From Typha latifolia (lineage: Eukaryota > Streptophyta > Magnoliopsida > Poales > Typhaceae), in contig CM034100.1 of the NCBI GenBank assembly GCA_019914945.1, positions 13,775,096 through 13,839,095 of the forward strand: a stretch of 64,000 nucleotides of DNA. Direction: 5' to 3'. Below are positions 1 through 14,800 of the stretch, one piece after another. The notes beneath the pieces were generated by a model. The model was not told the origin of the DNA and ran no database searches. It saw only the letters and a list, made by a program, of their open reading frames with translations. A program made the position numbers and the translations under genes. How positions within the stretch are numbered: position 1 is the first letter of the stretch; each line of letters opens with the position of its first letter.

Positions 1-996
1 AATATGATTATTACTGAATAGGGAAGCGTAGTTATTTAATAATATGGTTTCTATAATATTTTGCAAACTAAGGGCTTGTAAAGGCTGGTACATTTGATAA
101 TAGTGTTATATTTTCTAACCAGAGAAGGTCCTTTGAGAATCAGCTAAGTGAATTATCCCCTTCTTTTTTTCGAAAGTAATATATCAATATTTATATTTAG
201 CAGCAAACTGACATTTGAAATTATTGATAATTTATCACGGAAGTATAATTGTATTGATCTCTCTATGAGCCGTACTTTATTGTCGAGTGCCTTCTTGAGT
301 TATGGATGATATATTTTAGGGCAGGCCTCATTTGCATGTAACACTCGTGAGTCATGACTTGGAATTTGGAGCCTATCATGGATGTTTGACATTAGATCAC
401 AAGTATTCTAGACTATCTCTAAAAAATAGGGCTCATCCAAGGCAAATGGAGACTTTTTTTTTGTTGCTTTTTATGTGGGTTTGACCTGTCGAGAAGAATC
501 AACAGTTGGTTGATCGCTTTTTTTTGTGCCTTCTGTGAGTTTCACTTGTGAAATTTGTTCATTTTGTTTTTCCCCCATTGTCTGCCCATAATTTGCTCTA
601 CATCCAATCATATCTTGTTATGTCAACTCTCATCTTGATCTCCTCTCTTTTGGAAATTCGCAACTTAGATTTTTAGAGGGAGTTGAACTTATCTTACATA
701 TTCGACTAATTGACATTTCAATTTTGCATTTTTAACCAACATTTGCTTACTGTCAGCTAAGGCACTCGCTATTGTGAGATTAGATGTGGTAGAGCTGATA
801 TGTTTTTAAGTAAGTTTCTTGCTTGATATGATGTTCTATAATGAATCCTTATGAACAAGCTTGTACATCGGTTATTGTAAAGTTGGTACTTAGTTTGGGT
901 ATTTTGTTGCTTACAGTTTAGAAATGCTGTCTATATACTTATCCAAAGGTATATGTGTTAACTTTCTTCAATTTTCTGCACCTTGATGAATTTTAG
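1..996. other. Non-coding, upstream intron or 5' region
   Basis: AT-rich sequence with stop codons in all frames and no start codon followed by a credible exon. It ends in the splice acceptor TTTTAG at 991-996, so it is most likely intron of the thioredoxin-like gene whose first exon or exons lie left of the window. Confidence 0.6.
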
Positions 997-3900
997 GTAC
1001 TACACAGGATATCCCAAGGATCTAGGACTGTCGCAGATTATTCCTTTTACATCAGAGCGTCAATTTGTTCAGCTATTGCATGAAGGTCACCCTGTGGTTG
1101 TTGCATTTACTATCAAGTACCTCCATTTATCCTCATCTAGTTGTTTCTTTGATTACTTTTGGGAAGTCCGGCACAAGAAGTACTCTTGTAGTTGTCTATC
1201 TAGATCCAGTTATTTCATGTGCTCTCAGGCTTCTTCAAATCAATTCTTGACTACCATCCAATAATACTGAACATTGAGGGGATTCAGATTAGCTATAATC
1301 AAGAGTTGCACAACATTCCTTTCAGTTTTTACTGTAGGAGTTGCCTATGTTTTGAGCATAAGGATTCTTGGATTTGATTTCGTTAGTTATAGTGGAGAGC
1401 TGAGCTGTCTTCTATTGAATACGAACACTGATCTCTGATCAGATCCATGATATGGATGTGTTCCAGAATCCATTTGTTGTCTAATATACATGCAAATTCA
1501 TCAGTTGACTGACGTATGTGTTTAAATCGTCATTGTAGGTGTCCTTATACTAAGCATCTCGAGAAAGTATTGGAGGAAGCTGCTGCCGAGTTTTATCCAC
1601 ACATAAAGTTTGTTCGTGTATGAGTAGTATGACAAAGTTCTGCCTCTAATTTACCTATTGTTCAATAACAAGCATGTTGTAAAGCATCAAATGTTTTCGA
1701 CATATCTGTCATGTTGATAAATCTTCTGCTATTCCTAGCATATTTGTTCAGTTGTTATACTAATTTCTCTACATGTTTGGTTCGAATTCAGTTATATCAG
1801 TTTATAATTGCCAATTGCTCTTTGGGTATGTTTAATTGTATTTTCACCTTTTTAGGGTTCTTGTACATCGCAACCATGTTTTGGTTTCTGAAGTTGTAAT
1901 GCCAAAATTTGGTCTTCTTGGAATTCTTAAAACTTTACAATGTATACACTTGTCCAAGACACAACCGGCTAATATCAGTTAATCCTTGGTCTACACTGCA
2001 GTCCACTTAGATATGAATTGAACAACCTATTATTTAACCAGGCCAGATCTGATCAATCTGACCTGCAATTTTATAGATCCATCAAATTGATGTGTAGAAT
2101 ATGCTTGAAATAGCTCAACTTTTAGCAAACTCTGGAGAAGGAACCAGCGAGTACTCATTTATTTTGGAATTAGGTGTATCAAACTAGCCTTTCTATAAGT
2201 TTTTTCTTTTCCTTGAATTTTTTTTTTCTTTGTTATCTGTTAAAAAGCTACTCTGCCTTTCGTAAATTATAAAATATTACGAACTGCTTCTCATAGTAAA
2301 GTAGCAACCATGTCAAATGAGTAAATGTAATTGTTTCAACCAAATTGGTTGAGAGATTCAAAACCAAGAATCTTTAGGCCTGATGAGATCATCAAAACAA
2401 AGTAAAACTGGTTCGCATTCATGACAAATTCTCTAATATTTTCGTTTCTGTTAGTACTTAGTACTGGTATGATCTTCGTTCATCTATTCTTTGCATATCA
2501 TTTTATCATTAATCTTGAATTCTTAGCTAGTATTTTTCTGTTTTTTTAATATGATCATGTTTTCCAGGTTGAGTGCCCAAAATATCCTGGATTTTGCATG
2601 ACAAGGCAAAGGAATGAATATCCATTCATTGAAATGTTTCACAGTCCTGAACAAGTATGGCTTCTTGTGCTTTGCATCACTTTGTTTTTCTTTGCTACTG
2701 ATCTCAGATAGTTACTTTGCTGGAATAGGAATGCCATTACTACCTATCTGTGATAATCCACTTGAACCATTTATGATCACTATCAGCTTCTTGTTAAGTT
2801 GATCAAGATTAATATGTTAAATGAATAAATTAATTTGGACCAGGGAGTGGAATATGTTGAAACTTGGAATCAAAAGATTGTATCTTTTGACAACCCTCCT
2901 TACAGCATTGTCTATGTTGTTAGATGTCTCCTCCAACTTCTAAGATTTGAAGAAGAATGATAGAACTCACTTAAGCAGTTAAGTATTTCCTTGAAGTTTT
3001 AAGCAGTCATCTAGATGGAGGTATCCAGAGAATTGAATTGATTTAGTTTTGACTAATTTTGTCAATTTTATGTAATTTATGGCACTCAAGCTTGTATAGG
3101 TGGTCAGCTGTTCTGTCTATACAGCTTGCTGTGCTGGTCCACCAACTTGGTGTGAGCCAACTGGGTTGGCTTATGTGATTGCTACAACATAGGGAGTACT
3201 ATCTGTCAAACTGGCAATATAGGCCACTTATTGATGCAAAATGACATGGTGGAAATAATGAGGTGGAAGAGTAGACAATAAGAGAGAATATGAATGGGAT
3301 TTCACACCTCCATCCTTAACAATAGTTTCACACAAATTTCACAAAGGAGTGCAAATTAAAAAATTTCATTAACCTCAAAAGATAGCACAACAGGTAATAT
3401 AAAGACCTTACAATGAGAATAAGTAAAAGACACCCTAGACAAATGAAAAATATAAAAACAACTATAAATGTCACATATAAATAAAATGACATAAACTCTC
3501 AATCAAAATCAGATCCTTACAGGGGGAATTATCAAATGTTGGCTCCTTCTATGCTGGTACACATGCCATCATAACCTGTCAGTGATATCTGCATCACTTA
3601 CACTACGTGCTGGGTGAAGCAGCTGCAGCGATTGCCTATGAGACTTCATGACTGCTATTTAGAATTTTGAGTAACTTGTGTGACCATCAAGTACATTTAT
3701 CAGATGAAGGCTGCTGATTATTATCTGTTGCATTTGGTAATTATTATTGACTAGTCTCGGGTTGTGAAAGCTCTATTACTTTATGCAAGTAACTTGTGAT
3801 CATCGGGAAGTTGATCTCATGATGTTGAGTAAAAATCCTTACAAGACCACACCTGTGCTAACTGATAGTTATCATTGTTAAAAGCACCTTGGAGTCTTGG

Positions 3901-6900
3901 ATTTCCTAAATCCTTTTAAAATTTCTGGGACATAGAAGATTCAGTTTCTAACTTTTACTTGTTAGCTGATCTGAGCCGTATGCAATGAACAAAAGATGCC
4001 TGTATGGTTGTTCAATTCTATTTTCTTTCTCTTCTTTTTACTTTTTTTTAATCTTTTGCTTGAGTTTAGCTCAATCATTTTAATGGCTATATTACTTTGG
4101 TTTCTACTGTCAATATTACTTTTTTATCTGTCAACTCAACTAGAATTACAGAATATCACTAGGGTTCATGTGGCTCCTTTTGCCTAGATTTTCTTGAGGT
4201 TCTTTATTTGTAAACGAGAGTCATGCTCATCTGTGCTCTGCTATTATATTACTTTTATTCCGTTACATCTGTTTTGCTTGGGTTTACTTTCCTGCTCTTT
4301 TTCTTGTTCTTGCTCTTAGTTACTATTATACCTGGGGTGTACATTACTTGTGTTTTAGTGGCCGTGCTGTCTTCTTTGTTTTTTTACCGGCAAATATTCT
4401 AATGGTTAATTAATTAACTAGTAATGTAGCTGTTTCCCTTATGATATATCCTAACTTTTAACTATGTTTAATTCAAATTTCTTAAACAACATTTGTTTGG
4501 CTGGATAATTTTCTACAATATACTAATCTGCCGTAATCCTTCTCCCCTCAATTATTTACTTTTGGGCAGGCAGCAGCTAAGCAAGGAAAAATGGTGGACC
4601 CTAGCATAACAAAGTACTCGGTCAAAGTTTTGCCAGTAAGTTTGTTATTTTAGTTACTCCATTCATTATATATTTATCTTTTTTAAGATGCAAAGTTCTG
4701 GTTTGGAATGGTAAAATGTCTTCGTCAAAAAAAAAGAAAAAAGAAATCAGTAAAATGCAATATCTATCAATAATAGCAAACATATGGTGCATCTTAGGTC
4801 TAGTAGTCCTTTCTTTCAGTTTCATACTTAAAATAAGATAACATACAGATATTTGCAATTAGACGGCATAATCGCCATCTATATCTAAACGGCAGAACTC
4901 TTGGTACATACTGCTGTCATGATTGTCGAAATAAATAGATATGTCATCAATGCTAATATAAGCTACAAGTGTGTTAGCAAAAATAGATGCAGGACGGACA
5001 AATAATGTTCTAGAGAAGTTCTAGATCACGATGATCTCCCTATTACCATTGAGGTATGGAGATGCTGTGGACATATGAGATTAATTTGGTTGACCTCAGG
5101 GTGTAGAGAGGGTCAAATCTGCTGGGGTCATGCAAATACATATGCCCCTTCCCTTCCGGCTTAGTTGTTTAGACTTTAGAATGCGTAACAACATGTAGAA
5201 TAAAAAGTACATGTAGATGCACACAATGAAACTAAGCTTGTCGGCCATACTATGAGATTTTGAGAGAAGATAGTACAAGAAAGGTAAAGACACAAAGCAG
5301 CTGTGCTTGAAAATTAATTTGGTTATGCTATGCAGATTGACTGTGGAAGCTATCTACTTATTAAAGATGCTTGATGTTGAAGTATAGGGTAAAGAAAAGA
5401 GATTTTTATTGGAATTTATTGATAAAGTGAAATGTTAGATAGGGTTAGGGAACAAATGTGATGACTTTCAGAGAAGAGCGTGTAATAAGGGTGTTGATAT
5501 TACCAAGGATATATATGATGGTGCTATGATGAGTGGATGTCTTGCAATGTCAGGATTTCTTCATTAAATATGTACTTTTTTGAGTTGGTAATAAAGCAGC
5601 CAGATAAAAATATTCAATATTAGGGTCTATGATGTATGTTATTTGATAATGACATGATTTTAGTTGATGAATCTAAGATAGGTAGAATACGAAATTAGAA
5701 GTATCAAGAAGAGATTTGGAACCTAAAAATTACAAAATAGGGGTAAAACTGAGTATATTGAAGGAAAAAAGTAATTTAAGGGAGTATGTACGTGACCTAA
5801 GTCTATAATATGGAAGAAGGGGAGACCTTGAACAAAAAAAAAATAGTAGAATAGGTAAAATGAGAGAAATTCCTCCATCATATTGAATGATCTTCACATG
5901 ATCCTTAAACTTGAAGGGAATTTTTTTAAAAGACTTCTTTAAATCCAAGCATGCTTTATGGATCAGAATGTTGGATGACTAGTGGTTAACATATAAAGAA
6001 GTTGATTATCACTGAAATAAGAACATTGAGATGGTTAAGTAGGATTACTCAATAAGGTAGAAAAGAATAGTTGTATCCAACACAAGCTACAGGTAGCACT
6101 CAGATAAAAAAGATATACAACTCTCGCTTGAAGTGGTTTGCTTGTGCATGTCAAACTAAGATCATAGAGCGCACCGTATTGGAGGAGTGAGCTCATTCAG
6201 GTGGATGACACTTTGAGATAAGAGAAAAGACAAAAAAGTTGTCATGAGAACATAAAAAGCATATGATAGCACTTGATCAAACTGAGTACCATGCACAAAT
6301 AGAAGTGACTGGAGGAAAGGTTCTGTGAAGCAGATCTTGAATAGTTGAGCATAAAGGGTTGGTTGTTGATCACAGGACTTACAAGACTAATTTCACTATT
6401 TCCGTTGCTAGCTCAAAGTCCAATATTGTGGTTAAAGAGGACATTCAACACTTGACTGCCTTGTCAAATATCTCCCTACTCAGGTTGCTAGTATGCACTG
6501 ATCTCCTATACCGAATATCTGGCGCTGTCAGTTGAATATGATAATCTCCATGTATTGAGGGAAAGGTATGTTACACCTTCAATTGCCCTTTTGATTATTT
6601 ACAAGATGATTAATGGAAGATTAAAACTATCAAAACTTAGAATGACTTGTATAGCACGGTGTGTGTTTCCACTGACAAAGTGATGGAATTGAATGAGTGG
6701 TTTTAGATCCACCATCCAGATAAGACCTCAATTATCTTCAGGGTCTAAGTTGAATGCACTAGTCCCAAAATTGAAACAATCTTAATTGCACAAGGTAGGT
6801 CTTAAAACTTGGGTTTATCCACGGTGTAGTAGTAGTTCTGGTCTCTGTTCTGAGTCATACAGCTGCAATTTGAGCAGAAGGTAGGGCTAATAATATGTTC

Positions 6901-7161
6901 AACCAACCCAGTTGATCCTACCTAGCATAAATTCTCGATATTTATGAATACATTTTGATGTGTTGCCTACTGTTTCTGTGGAATCACTGCTTATATCCAA
7001 GTATCAAACGATCACTGATCTGTCATAGAATGGGTGCCTCATTTAATATTTGTAATGTTCCTATTCTTTCTTTTCCTCTGCAGTTCAACTATGATCAGAG
7101 TGTGTATGGTTTCCGGGAGTTCTTCAAGAAACATGGCATCAGCTATTCTGAAACCAACTGA
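997..7161 (+). CDS. Thioredoxin-fold protein with CPYT motif, 3' part (partial at left edge)
   Basis: Five exons join in frame: 997-1116, 1539-1617, 2568-2654, 4570-4635 and 7084-7161 (TGA stop). Each has AG/GT borders, and the phases agree. They give about 143 residues. A segment ending in the hydrophobic strand VVVAF is followed directly by KCPYTKHLEKVLEEAA, then KFVRVECPKYPGFC, a likely cis-proline strand (NEYPFIEMF), and a C-terminal helix ending KKHGISYSETN. This order is that of a thioredoxin fold. The usual CxxC is CPYT, so only the first cysteine of the redox pair remains; later cysteines (VEC, GFC) could act instead. General disulfide reductase activity is therefore doubtful. The N-terminus is missing, so targeting cannot be judged. 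The last intron (2.4 kb) carries LINE debris. An open stretch after an AG at 2844 could be an alternative exon, but skipping it gives a smooth reading frame. Precise family not recognised. Confidence 0.75.
5390..6350 (+). mobile_element. Decayed LINE (non-LTR) reverse-transcriptase fragment
   Basis: Lies in the last intron of the thioredoxin-like gene. Translated through frameshifts and stops it shows blocks typical of plant L1-type reverse transcriptase C-terminal regions: CMLFDNDMILVDESK near 5633-5677 (compare the usual MLFADDIVLVDES), SMLYGSECWMTS near 5947-5982, EIRTLRWLSRIT near 6017-6052, and a RLKWFACACQTK block near 6127-6163 (compare RLRWFGHVQRR). The catalytic FADD is altered and several stops interrupt it, so it is dead. 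Borders are approximate; no poly-A tail or target duplication was identified. Confidence 0.65.
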
Positions 7162-8823
7162 ACTCCAGTATCCAGCTTATAGCGTGCTCATTGTCCTGCA
7201 ATTTTTATTGTCGAGAAGGATTAAAGATGTGTCAACCCTAAAGTCATCAGCCCGCTAAATGACGAGAATATTTAAGCATTTTGTTATGCTTAAGAAGATG
7301 ACACTTGTTTGTTGTAAAAAATAGAATTGTATCAAGCTTTCTGTGAGGAAATGAGAAAGGATTTTCATCATTGAAAAGTCCTTAATGCGGAGGCAATCCC
7401 CATTTCCTCCAAACTTTTGCAACATGCAAAAGCAGGGATGCTTACTGCACCAAACTATACAATATTTAGCCAGCATTGTGGGGTTTGAGGACATTTCAAA
7501 AGGTTCTGCTTATTCATGTTTAGATTTTCTCCCAGTATCATGACTTTGTAGGTTCCGCAGCTTGTTCTTACTATTTCTGTGCCTCATTAATGAGCAATAT
7601 ATGCATTAGGGCAAGGATCGCAATCGGGCTGGATTGGGTCAAATTAATTTCAGGCCAGTAAGAATACGATCCGTTTAATAATTATCAGATTATGTAAATA
7701 ATTTAGATTGTAAAGAAGTTTATTCATATTGTAAACAGGTTATAAACTAGCTATTTAGGTGATAAAGAAATTATTTTGGGTCATAATTGGATTGTCCAAG
7801 TTAAATGAATTAGTGGGTTATAAATAGTTTAAATAGGTAGAAGTAAAAAACACAAACACTTGTTTAATAAGTGGATTAGGCGGATCAACCCGACTCAAAT
7901 CTGATTATATTAAATCTAAATCCATTTAAAACTTTTGGATTGGACTCCGGGACAAAGATTGTCCCTGTGAATTAGGGCATACATTTAAAAATAAGCCAGG
8001 CAGTGCTGAATAACTTCTGGTTTACTATTTAAACAACTGTTTATTTCAAAACTAGTTTAGTTACCTACTTTTTATCTCTTTCTTCCATCCAATATTTCAT
8101 ATTTACCAACAAAATCGAATTAAGATCTTAAAAAGGCATCACTTATAATCAATTATCATTTCAATCTCTTCCTCTCCACCAGCAAACAGAGGTGCCAGTG
8201 CTGTCCCAAGACCAGATAACAGTTGGTAACTGCTTTTAAGAGGTTGGGAGACAGACCGGTGAACAATCTTCTTCTTATTTTCTCCGACCGTCTGCACTCA
8301 CTTTTCAATCCTTCATCCATCCATTATAAATAGTATTTTAATCATTTACCAAAATATCTCCTAAATGTATTGCTTTTTCATGTCACATAACCACTACACT
8401 ACTTTATATTTAAATATCATATTAACCTAAACCAATTTAAGCTAACTTATTTTAGTTCAAAAAATAAGCATAATTAAATAAAGCAATCTAACTTTGTGAA
8501 TCCATCTTATAGGGAAGCATATTCTGTCAACGAGAATGCAATATAAGTTAGACTAATTTATTCAGATGAAAACGAAAATGAAAAGACAGTAGTCCAATGT
8601 AAGAGAAAAACTAGGAGAATGTTACATTTTCAGCCAGACTTGCTAGCAGATAACCCTTTAACATTGAGGCTAGTTCTGCAGATGAGACCATCCCTGAATT
8701 TTAAATTATGCTCAAAATAAACACGAGAAAATTCTCAGCAAACTTGATTATGCCCTCAATAGATATGACTATTTTAAGTAAACTCTCTCTAACACTCCGA
8801 CCGGGAAAAAATAGTTTAGAAAC
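7162..8823. other. Intergenic region, 3' flanks of convergent genes
   Basis: This holds the 3' ends of the thioredoxin-like gene and of FIP37, which converge here. No coding exon was supported. It contains one repeat-like insertion at 7614-7970 (listed separately) and otherwise AT-rich sequence. Confidence 0.6.
7605..7979. repeat. Candidate small inserted element with 9-bp direct flanks
   Basis: The 9-mer ATTAGGGCA occurs at 7605-7613 and again at 7971-7979, enclosing 357 bp. The enclosed sequence begins AGGATCGCAATCGGGC and ends near GGGACAAAGATTGTCCC, and contains degenerate AACCCGACTC-type motifs common in plant repeats. A 9-bp target duplication would suit a Mutator-like element, but I do not see convincing terminal inverted repeats, so the class is open. 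Confidence 0.35.
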
Positions 8824-11800
8824 TCATTCCTCTGATTTTACAAGATCCTCTTCATTACTTCCTTTCCCATCATAGGCAGATTCATCTCTTTCTTCAGCCA
8901 TTTCTTTGTTAGAAAGCATTTCCTTCAACTTTCTCAGTTCATTGTCCTTTGCTTCTAGCTTGTCTTGTAGAATATACACCTGAAATGGACGTGGTCAAGG
9001 AGGCCAACGTTTGTTAATCAAAGCCACAAATGATATGAATGAGCAATCAAACAACATAATCTTCTGTAAGTGTCATGAATATAGTTCTTCCCATCAATAT
9101 CAGCCACAATGTTATAGTTCATAAGATAAAGTGAGTTCAATTGACACTGGAGTGGAAACTAAATGTCAACCCAATAATGGAGCATTTGAATTATAAAAAG
9201 TGCTATTCACCCTTGTTTAATAACGTAAACCAATGGAAGCAGCATTTACACTTCTGTGTAAATAAGACTAGTTAAAAAGATTAACAGACAGATGAAGGTA
9301 TTGGGGGTTCCAGAGTTCTTTACGTATATGTAAAACCTATAATAGAATAACAGACAACTAATGCCCAACCTGAACTGAGCTGGCCTGAAAACTTTGTTAA
9401 GTTACAAATATTAGGACCGGATTGGATTGGTTCCGAACCGACCCGACCCGGCCTGTTACGGGACTTCTTCCTTCCACCACCCCCCAATCTGGACCTCCGT
9501 GTTCCTATTCTCTTCTCCCTCCCTCCAACTCTGGTCCTTCCGCAGCATTTCCCCCTAATGGTACCCCTCCACCTCTCCCTTGTTGCCAGCACAACAATCC
9601 ATCCCAGGCTGCACAGTCCATGCCGCAGCTCATAGCACAACAATGTTAACTTCGTCGGCTCATAAATCCTTGATACAAAATAGCAGCCTTCTTAGGAATT
9701 AAGGGCATAGAAGGCTCGACAAATCCAAAAAGATAGCTGGACCATTGGACAGAGACCTTTTGTTCACGGTGGAGAAATCAGGTAATTGAAGGACAAATTC
9801 AATAGAGAAAAGAACCCATAACATTACTATCATGATATAAAGCATAACACAAACTTGCAATTGAGTGAGTTCAAGAAACCTGCCAGAATAAATTATATAT
9901 TGAGCTAAATGATACAAAGATTAGTATAAAATAGGACATATAATTCCTAGTTTGATGTTAAAGAAAGATCTGCAGGTTGGCTCTAACAATAAAATGGCAT
10001 CAAGAGAGTGTTAATTAGTGACAGTAATACGGCAAACTGTATGCATTTTGTTGAAAATGACATGCAATGTGTCCAGCATAAAAATCCTTCTACTAAAGCA
10101 TCAATGTTACTTTGTAGCACTAGTCGTGGGAAAAAAAAGTTAATAAATGCTTTACCATCTCATTTGATCTCTCAACATCGTTAGTTAGCCCCTCCATGTG
10201 CTTATACAGTGCTGCATGAGATAAAAAAGACATCAACATCAATCTTGCATGAAGTAGGAAACAGAAAGTCAGGTTATCATATTCATAACTGAATTTTCTT
10301 CCAACTTTTGTTAAAACAAAAATCTAGTCATTCACATATGCTGGCCACTCTCATTGTTTTCCATATTGAGTAATCAAGATTATGTCCAATACTTTTCCGT
10401 GTGCCTTCACAGTCCCCAGCCATTTGTACATCTGGGTAACTTGGATCATAATAGAAAGTACATATGAAAGTCACCTATGGTTAAGCACATAAATAGGCAG
10501 ACATACGCAGGTCAAGGGGATCTAGGTGGTTAGCAGTTGAGAATCTTCCAAGTTATCTCACAGAAGAGCATGCCCTTCTTAATTTATGATTACTAGGACA
10601 CAATTCTTATTGTAGAATATTAAGTATCTATCTTATTAATGGCAGATTAGCTTGTTGCTAAAGCATATTTTGTACTTCAATGTCACTTTATCGAACTGGA
10701 AATTCTACATACTATACTCAATTATCAAATGAAATCACAAATTTCTACATTTATAGATGTTACTGGCTTCTTTTTGGTTCGTTATATGTATAATTATTTT
10801 CCTAAATAATGAGCATACAAATTAAGCATCTAAAAAATCTCACATTTGACCATATGATTAAGCTAAATAAGGCATATTAGGTTTAGAAATGGGAAGATCG
10901 AATACAAGATATTGAAAAGAAAGAGCATCAACAGATGATGCACGATTGGTATTCAGCATATCAATCATAATTGGTATTCAGCACATTAATCAGAGAATGC
11001 CTGTCATAGTGAACATAAGAAAGGTACCAGAGATAGACTTTACAGAGCTAACAATGCAACTATTAATTTCATACCCTATTTGAAGATTTGAAGATCCAAA
11101 AAATACAAGGCAGACAAAAAAGCATGAAATTAACATACTACTCACCATCAAATTGATTTCTGAGCTCTGCATTTTGGGACTTCAGTAATGCGATCTTCAT
11201 TCCCAATTCATGAATCTAAGAAATAACTTCTTGTTAACATCAGATAGCTGTTGAGAGTTAAGACAACACCTATCTTCTCTTTTTCTTTTTTCTTTTGTTT
11301 CTGTATGTTCGAGTAAGCATGCGTGCATACATATGTGTGAGATATGAGCTAAGAATACAAACTTTACATTAATCTATAAGAAAAGATTTACACTCTTGTA
11401 GACCTTGAATGCTCCTCGAGATATTAAAATACTCATCCTCAGGTGGAAAATAAACGAGAGAACTTTATATCTCTCCACCTTAGTGTTAGCTTTCTAAAAT
11501 CCTGACATCTTAAAACAGTTCAATGCATGATATCTGGTACGTGTTATGAAAGTACAATATGAGAGCAGGATTTACTTTTCCTTCAGAAGCCATTGCTCCA
11601 ATCTCCTCATTTTCCTCCTGCAAGGTTCTACACTTGGCCACCAGCATTTTGCCCAGCTTGCTACCCGCGGTGAAGTTGAGAGCAGCAACATTGTCTAGCA
11701 GTTCTTTTATTTTCTTTTCTTTCTCTTCAACCAAATTCTGGTACATAAGGGTACACAGATTAACGGTAAGTTCTCAATTTTATTCAGATTTCTTGGTATA

Positions 11801-14800
11801 TGGGAAAACAGTACTGAGCCAACATAATACAAGGAAAAGAGCACCAAGGTCAAGGAAACATGCAGAGAAAATTACATCTTTAGAAGGTATTTACAAGTAA
11901 AATTCTTTAAACAAAGATTTTAATATCGCAAGTGGGAGACCATGAGTCACCTTTAGACGTGTAAATTCCTCATGTATTGCTGGGTCAAGCAATAACCTCC
12001 TTGTCTGCCAGAGTCGACATTGAATACATTAGGATTTATCCATAAAGAAAGTTATATAACTAGAATAAGTATCCAGCTCAAGGTCATAAGTGTCCAACCG
12101 ACACGGGAAAGCACAAAATTAGACAAATAAGGAAGATAACCAACAGAGAATCTAATAAGATACAAAAAAATAAAAACCACAGAATAAGCAATAATGTTAG
12201 ATATATTGCAAAAGAGTGCTCACCAAAAGCTCCAAGAGAGAGTACATAAGAATTTCCTATTATTGACTGGTTTTGGAAACAACATGATATAAATACTCTA
12301 CTGAGCACATCCAACCACTGAATATCAGGGAGACCATGGCATCTAGCTTCCTTTCATATTTGATTCTATGTCACAGACTTGAGCAAAGCTTCTAAGTTCT
12401 AACTTGGAGAAAAGAAATTCTAAATACAACTCCTTACTTCTATAATTCTGATTCAACAGTTTCATCCTTCTCTAGCAATGGCTGAACTCAAATTTATCCC
12501 AAAGTTTCCATTAAACATGGTTAATCACTTTTCACCCATGCTATACATCATATGCAAGTATTATGGTTCGACGGACGCATAGAAGGCCATATGAACAAAA
12601 GAGAGGGACGAGAACAAGGATTCCTTGCATATAATCAAACATTAGTACCTTTAGATTAATAATTTATCTTCACATCCATGATTGATGAAACACCTGAAAA
12701 TTCGTAGGAAATGGAAGACCCGATATAGATTTCTTATCTATGAGATACTCAAAATATATTGAAAGTCCATAAAATGTACTCAAACCTGGATACCTAACGC
12801 ACTTATACATATTTTCCACCGAATTAACTACTGTCCTTATATAGGTAAGCTAAAAAAAGATATTACTACTAAATCTGGGCGTTTAAAACATTGTTAATCA
12901 TCTTAAATATATTTTTCTGGTTGTAAAATCATAATGTCACCATAGGCAAGGGAAAAAAAACTAGTACTCGAAAGGAGATACTACTAGCACCTACACATGC
13001 AGCAGCTGACACCACCTTCAGCATCACTGCCACAACAAATACTAGCGTAACTACCACTAGCCACCAACACTACCACTCAAGCAGCAATCAACAAAAACCA
13101 CCAACAACACCAAAAAAAGAAAAGAAAATTACTACAGCCACAAACCAAATTTCTAGATAGCTTGGAGGAAAATCTGAAGAAACTTATGTCACATGTATTT
13201 ATGGAAGTCATTATGTTCATGTTAATCATCATAGACAAAAATGGCAACCACTTAACACACAAAAGGAAGAAAAGTAATAGATGAAGATTTCCCATTCAAG
13301 AAAAAGAAATCATAAGTGACCACATAATCGTTAGTAGGCCCATGCAATTCATGTTACAGATTGTAAAAACTGACAGATAAGTCAAACAACACAATGTTTA
13401 CCTGCACCGATGGTGGCCTCAACTGTGTCTTCAAATCCCTAACTGCAGACTGGAAATTCACTAATAATTCTCAGTCAAAGATGCCATATGAATGTAAAAG
13501 GAATTTATGAAGCTAAAGCTACCAAGAGATAATAAAACAACTGGGATATTATAATTTAAAAGTGATTGACAGGATACTCTGATTACATAGTGGCAGGTAC
13601 TGCAAAGAAAATAAGCAACAACCTACATAGCCTTAACTGTTTCATTGTTGCAACTTGCAAGAGACAATAAGTATTATAAGCTACTTAAGATATAAGATAA
13701 AGTTCCAATCATATTAATTTGTCAATAATAATTCAAGCATGTGCATGTGCAAAGGACAAATGGCATTTTCCTGGAAACAGTACCAGTGCCACAGTTATGT
13801 GTAAGCATTTTAAGACATGGAACTCAAGAAAGAAAAATGGCTTTCCGTCACTTCAGAGCATGCATATTAATGAAGCTTCATGCCAGTTTTGCAATGTCAA
13901 ACATTAAAAATTATGAAATATAGGTGATACCATGATAGGACCTTGTGTTATGCGCTGACAATTTATGTAGCTTATGAGACCTTGAACAATAACGATGTAT
14001 TGCATATCCAAACCACCAAGTTATCGGACTTATAAAAATGGTATGTCCAAGTTATAATAAAAGCCAGTTCAGGCTACTGGACTGGATGTTATAAACTTAT
14101 AATAGATAGAGTACCTTCAGGTCTGCAATTTCCTGTTCTCGTTTTGCAAAAGTTACAATGAATGCAGCTTCCCGTTTCTTTGCTTTCTCCAGCTGCCAAG
14201 AAATAAATAAGATGAATATCTAAAATTACAATCTGCAGTTACCATTCTATCTGTCTAGGCTGATGAATGTATAACCAACCTGCTCCTTCAGCGACTCCTC
14301 AGTTGACTTCAGATTTTTGAGATAAGATACCACCAATCCGGGTTCTAAATTGGAAAAAAAAACTAATAAAGATTCTCCAGACATACTACAGTTTAGCTGC
14401 ATGTTAATCACACTTGCTAAATGCTAACCCGGAGTGGTCCCTGAAGGTGTAACTGGACTATTCTGAAATGCTGAGTGCCACTTCTGGATTTCCAGTCTAG
14501 CAGCTTCCAATTCTCCCTGCAACAAATGCAAAATGATCTTTTCAATTTTCAAGAACGATAGCGCCAATATTATAATAAGCTGGAATCTAATTGCAACCTA
14601 TGAATAATGGGCACAAGTTAAGGGTACAAACATGGCATGTTACAAACATAATGCTACAACAAATCCTTAAAAACAAAATACAGTTCAGCATTTTTATAGA
14701 TATGCATATATTTATGTGTATTAAATGTACACTTTATGCTTGAGTTGATTTGACCGAGGAATTACAGCGTATCTTGTGATAATATAGACAAGCAAGCATT

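Noticed and set aside
2845..2883. Possible extra exon of the thioredoxin-like gene after an AG at 2844
   Set aside because: It could keep the frame, but its donor is weak and the exons at 2654 and 4570 join directly into a smoother conserved stretch. Kept only as a possible alternative.
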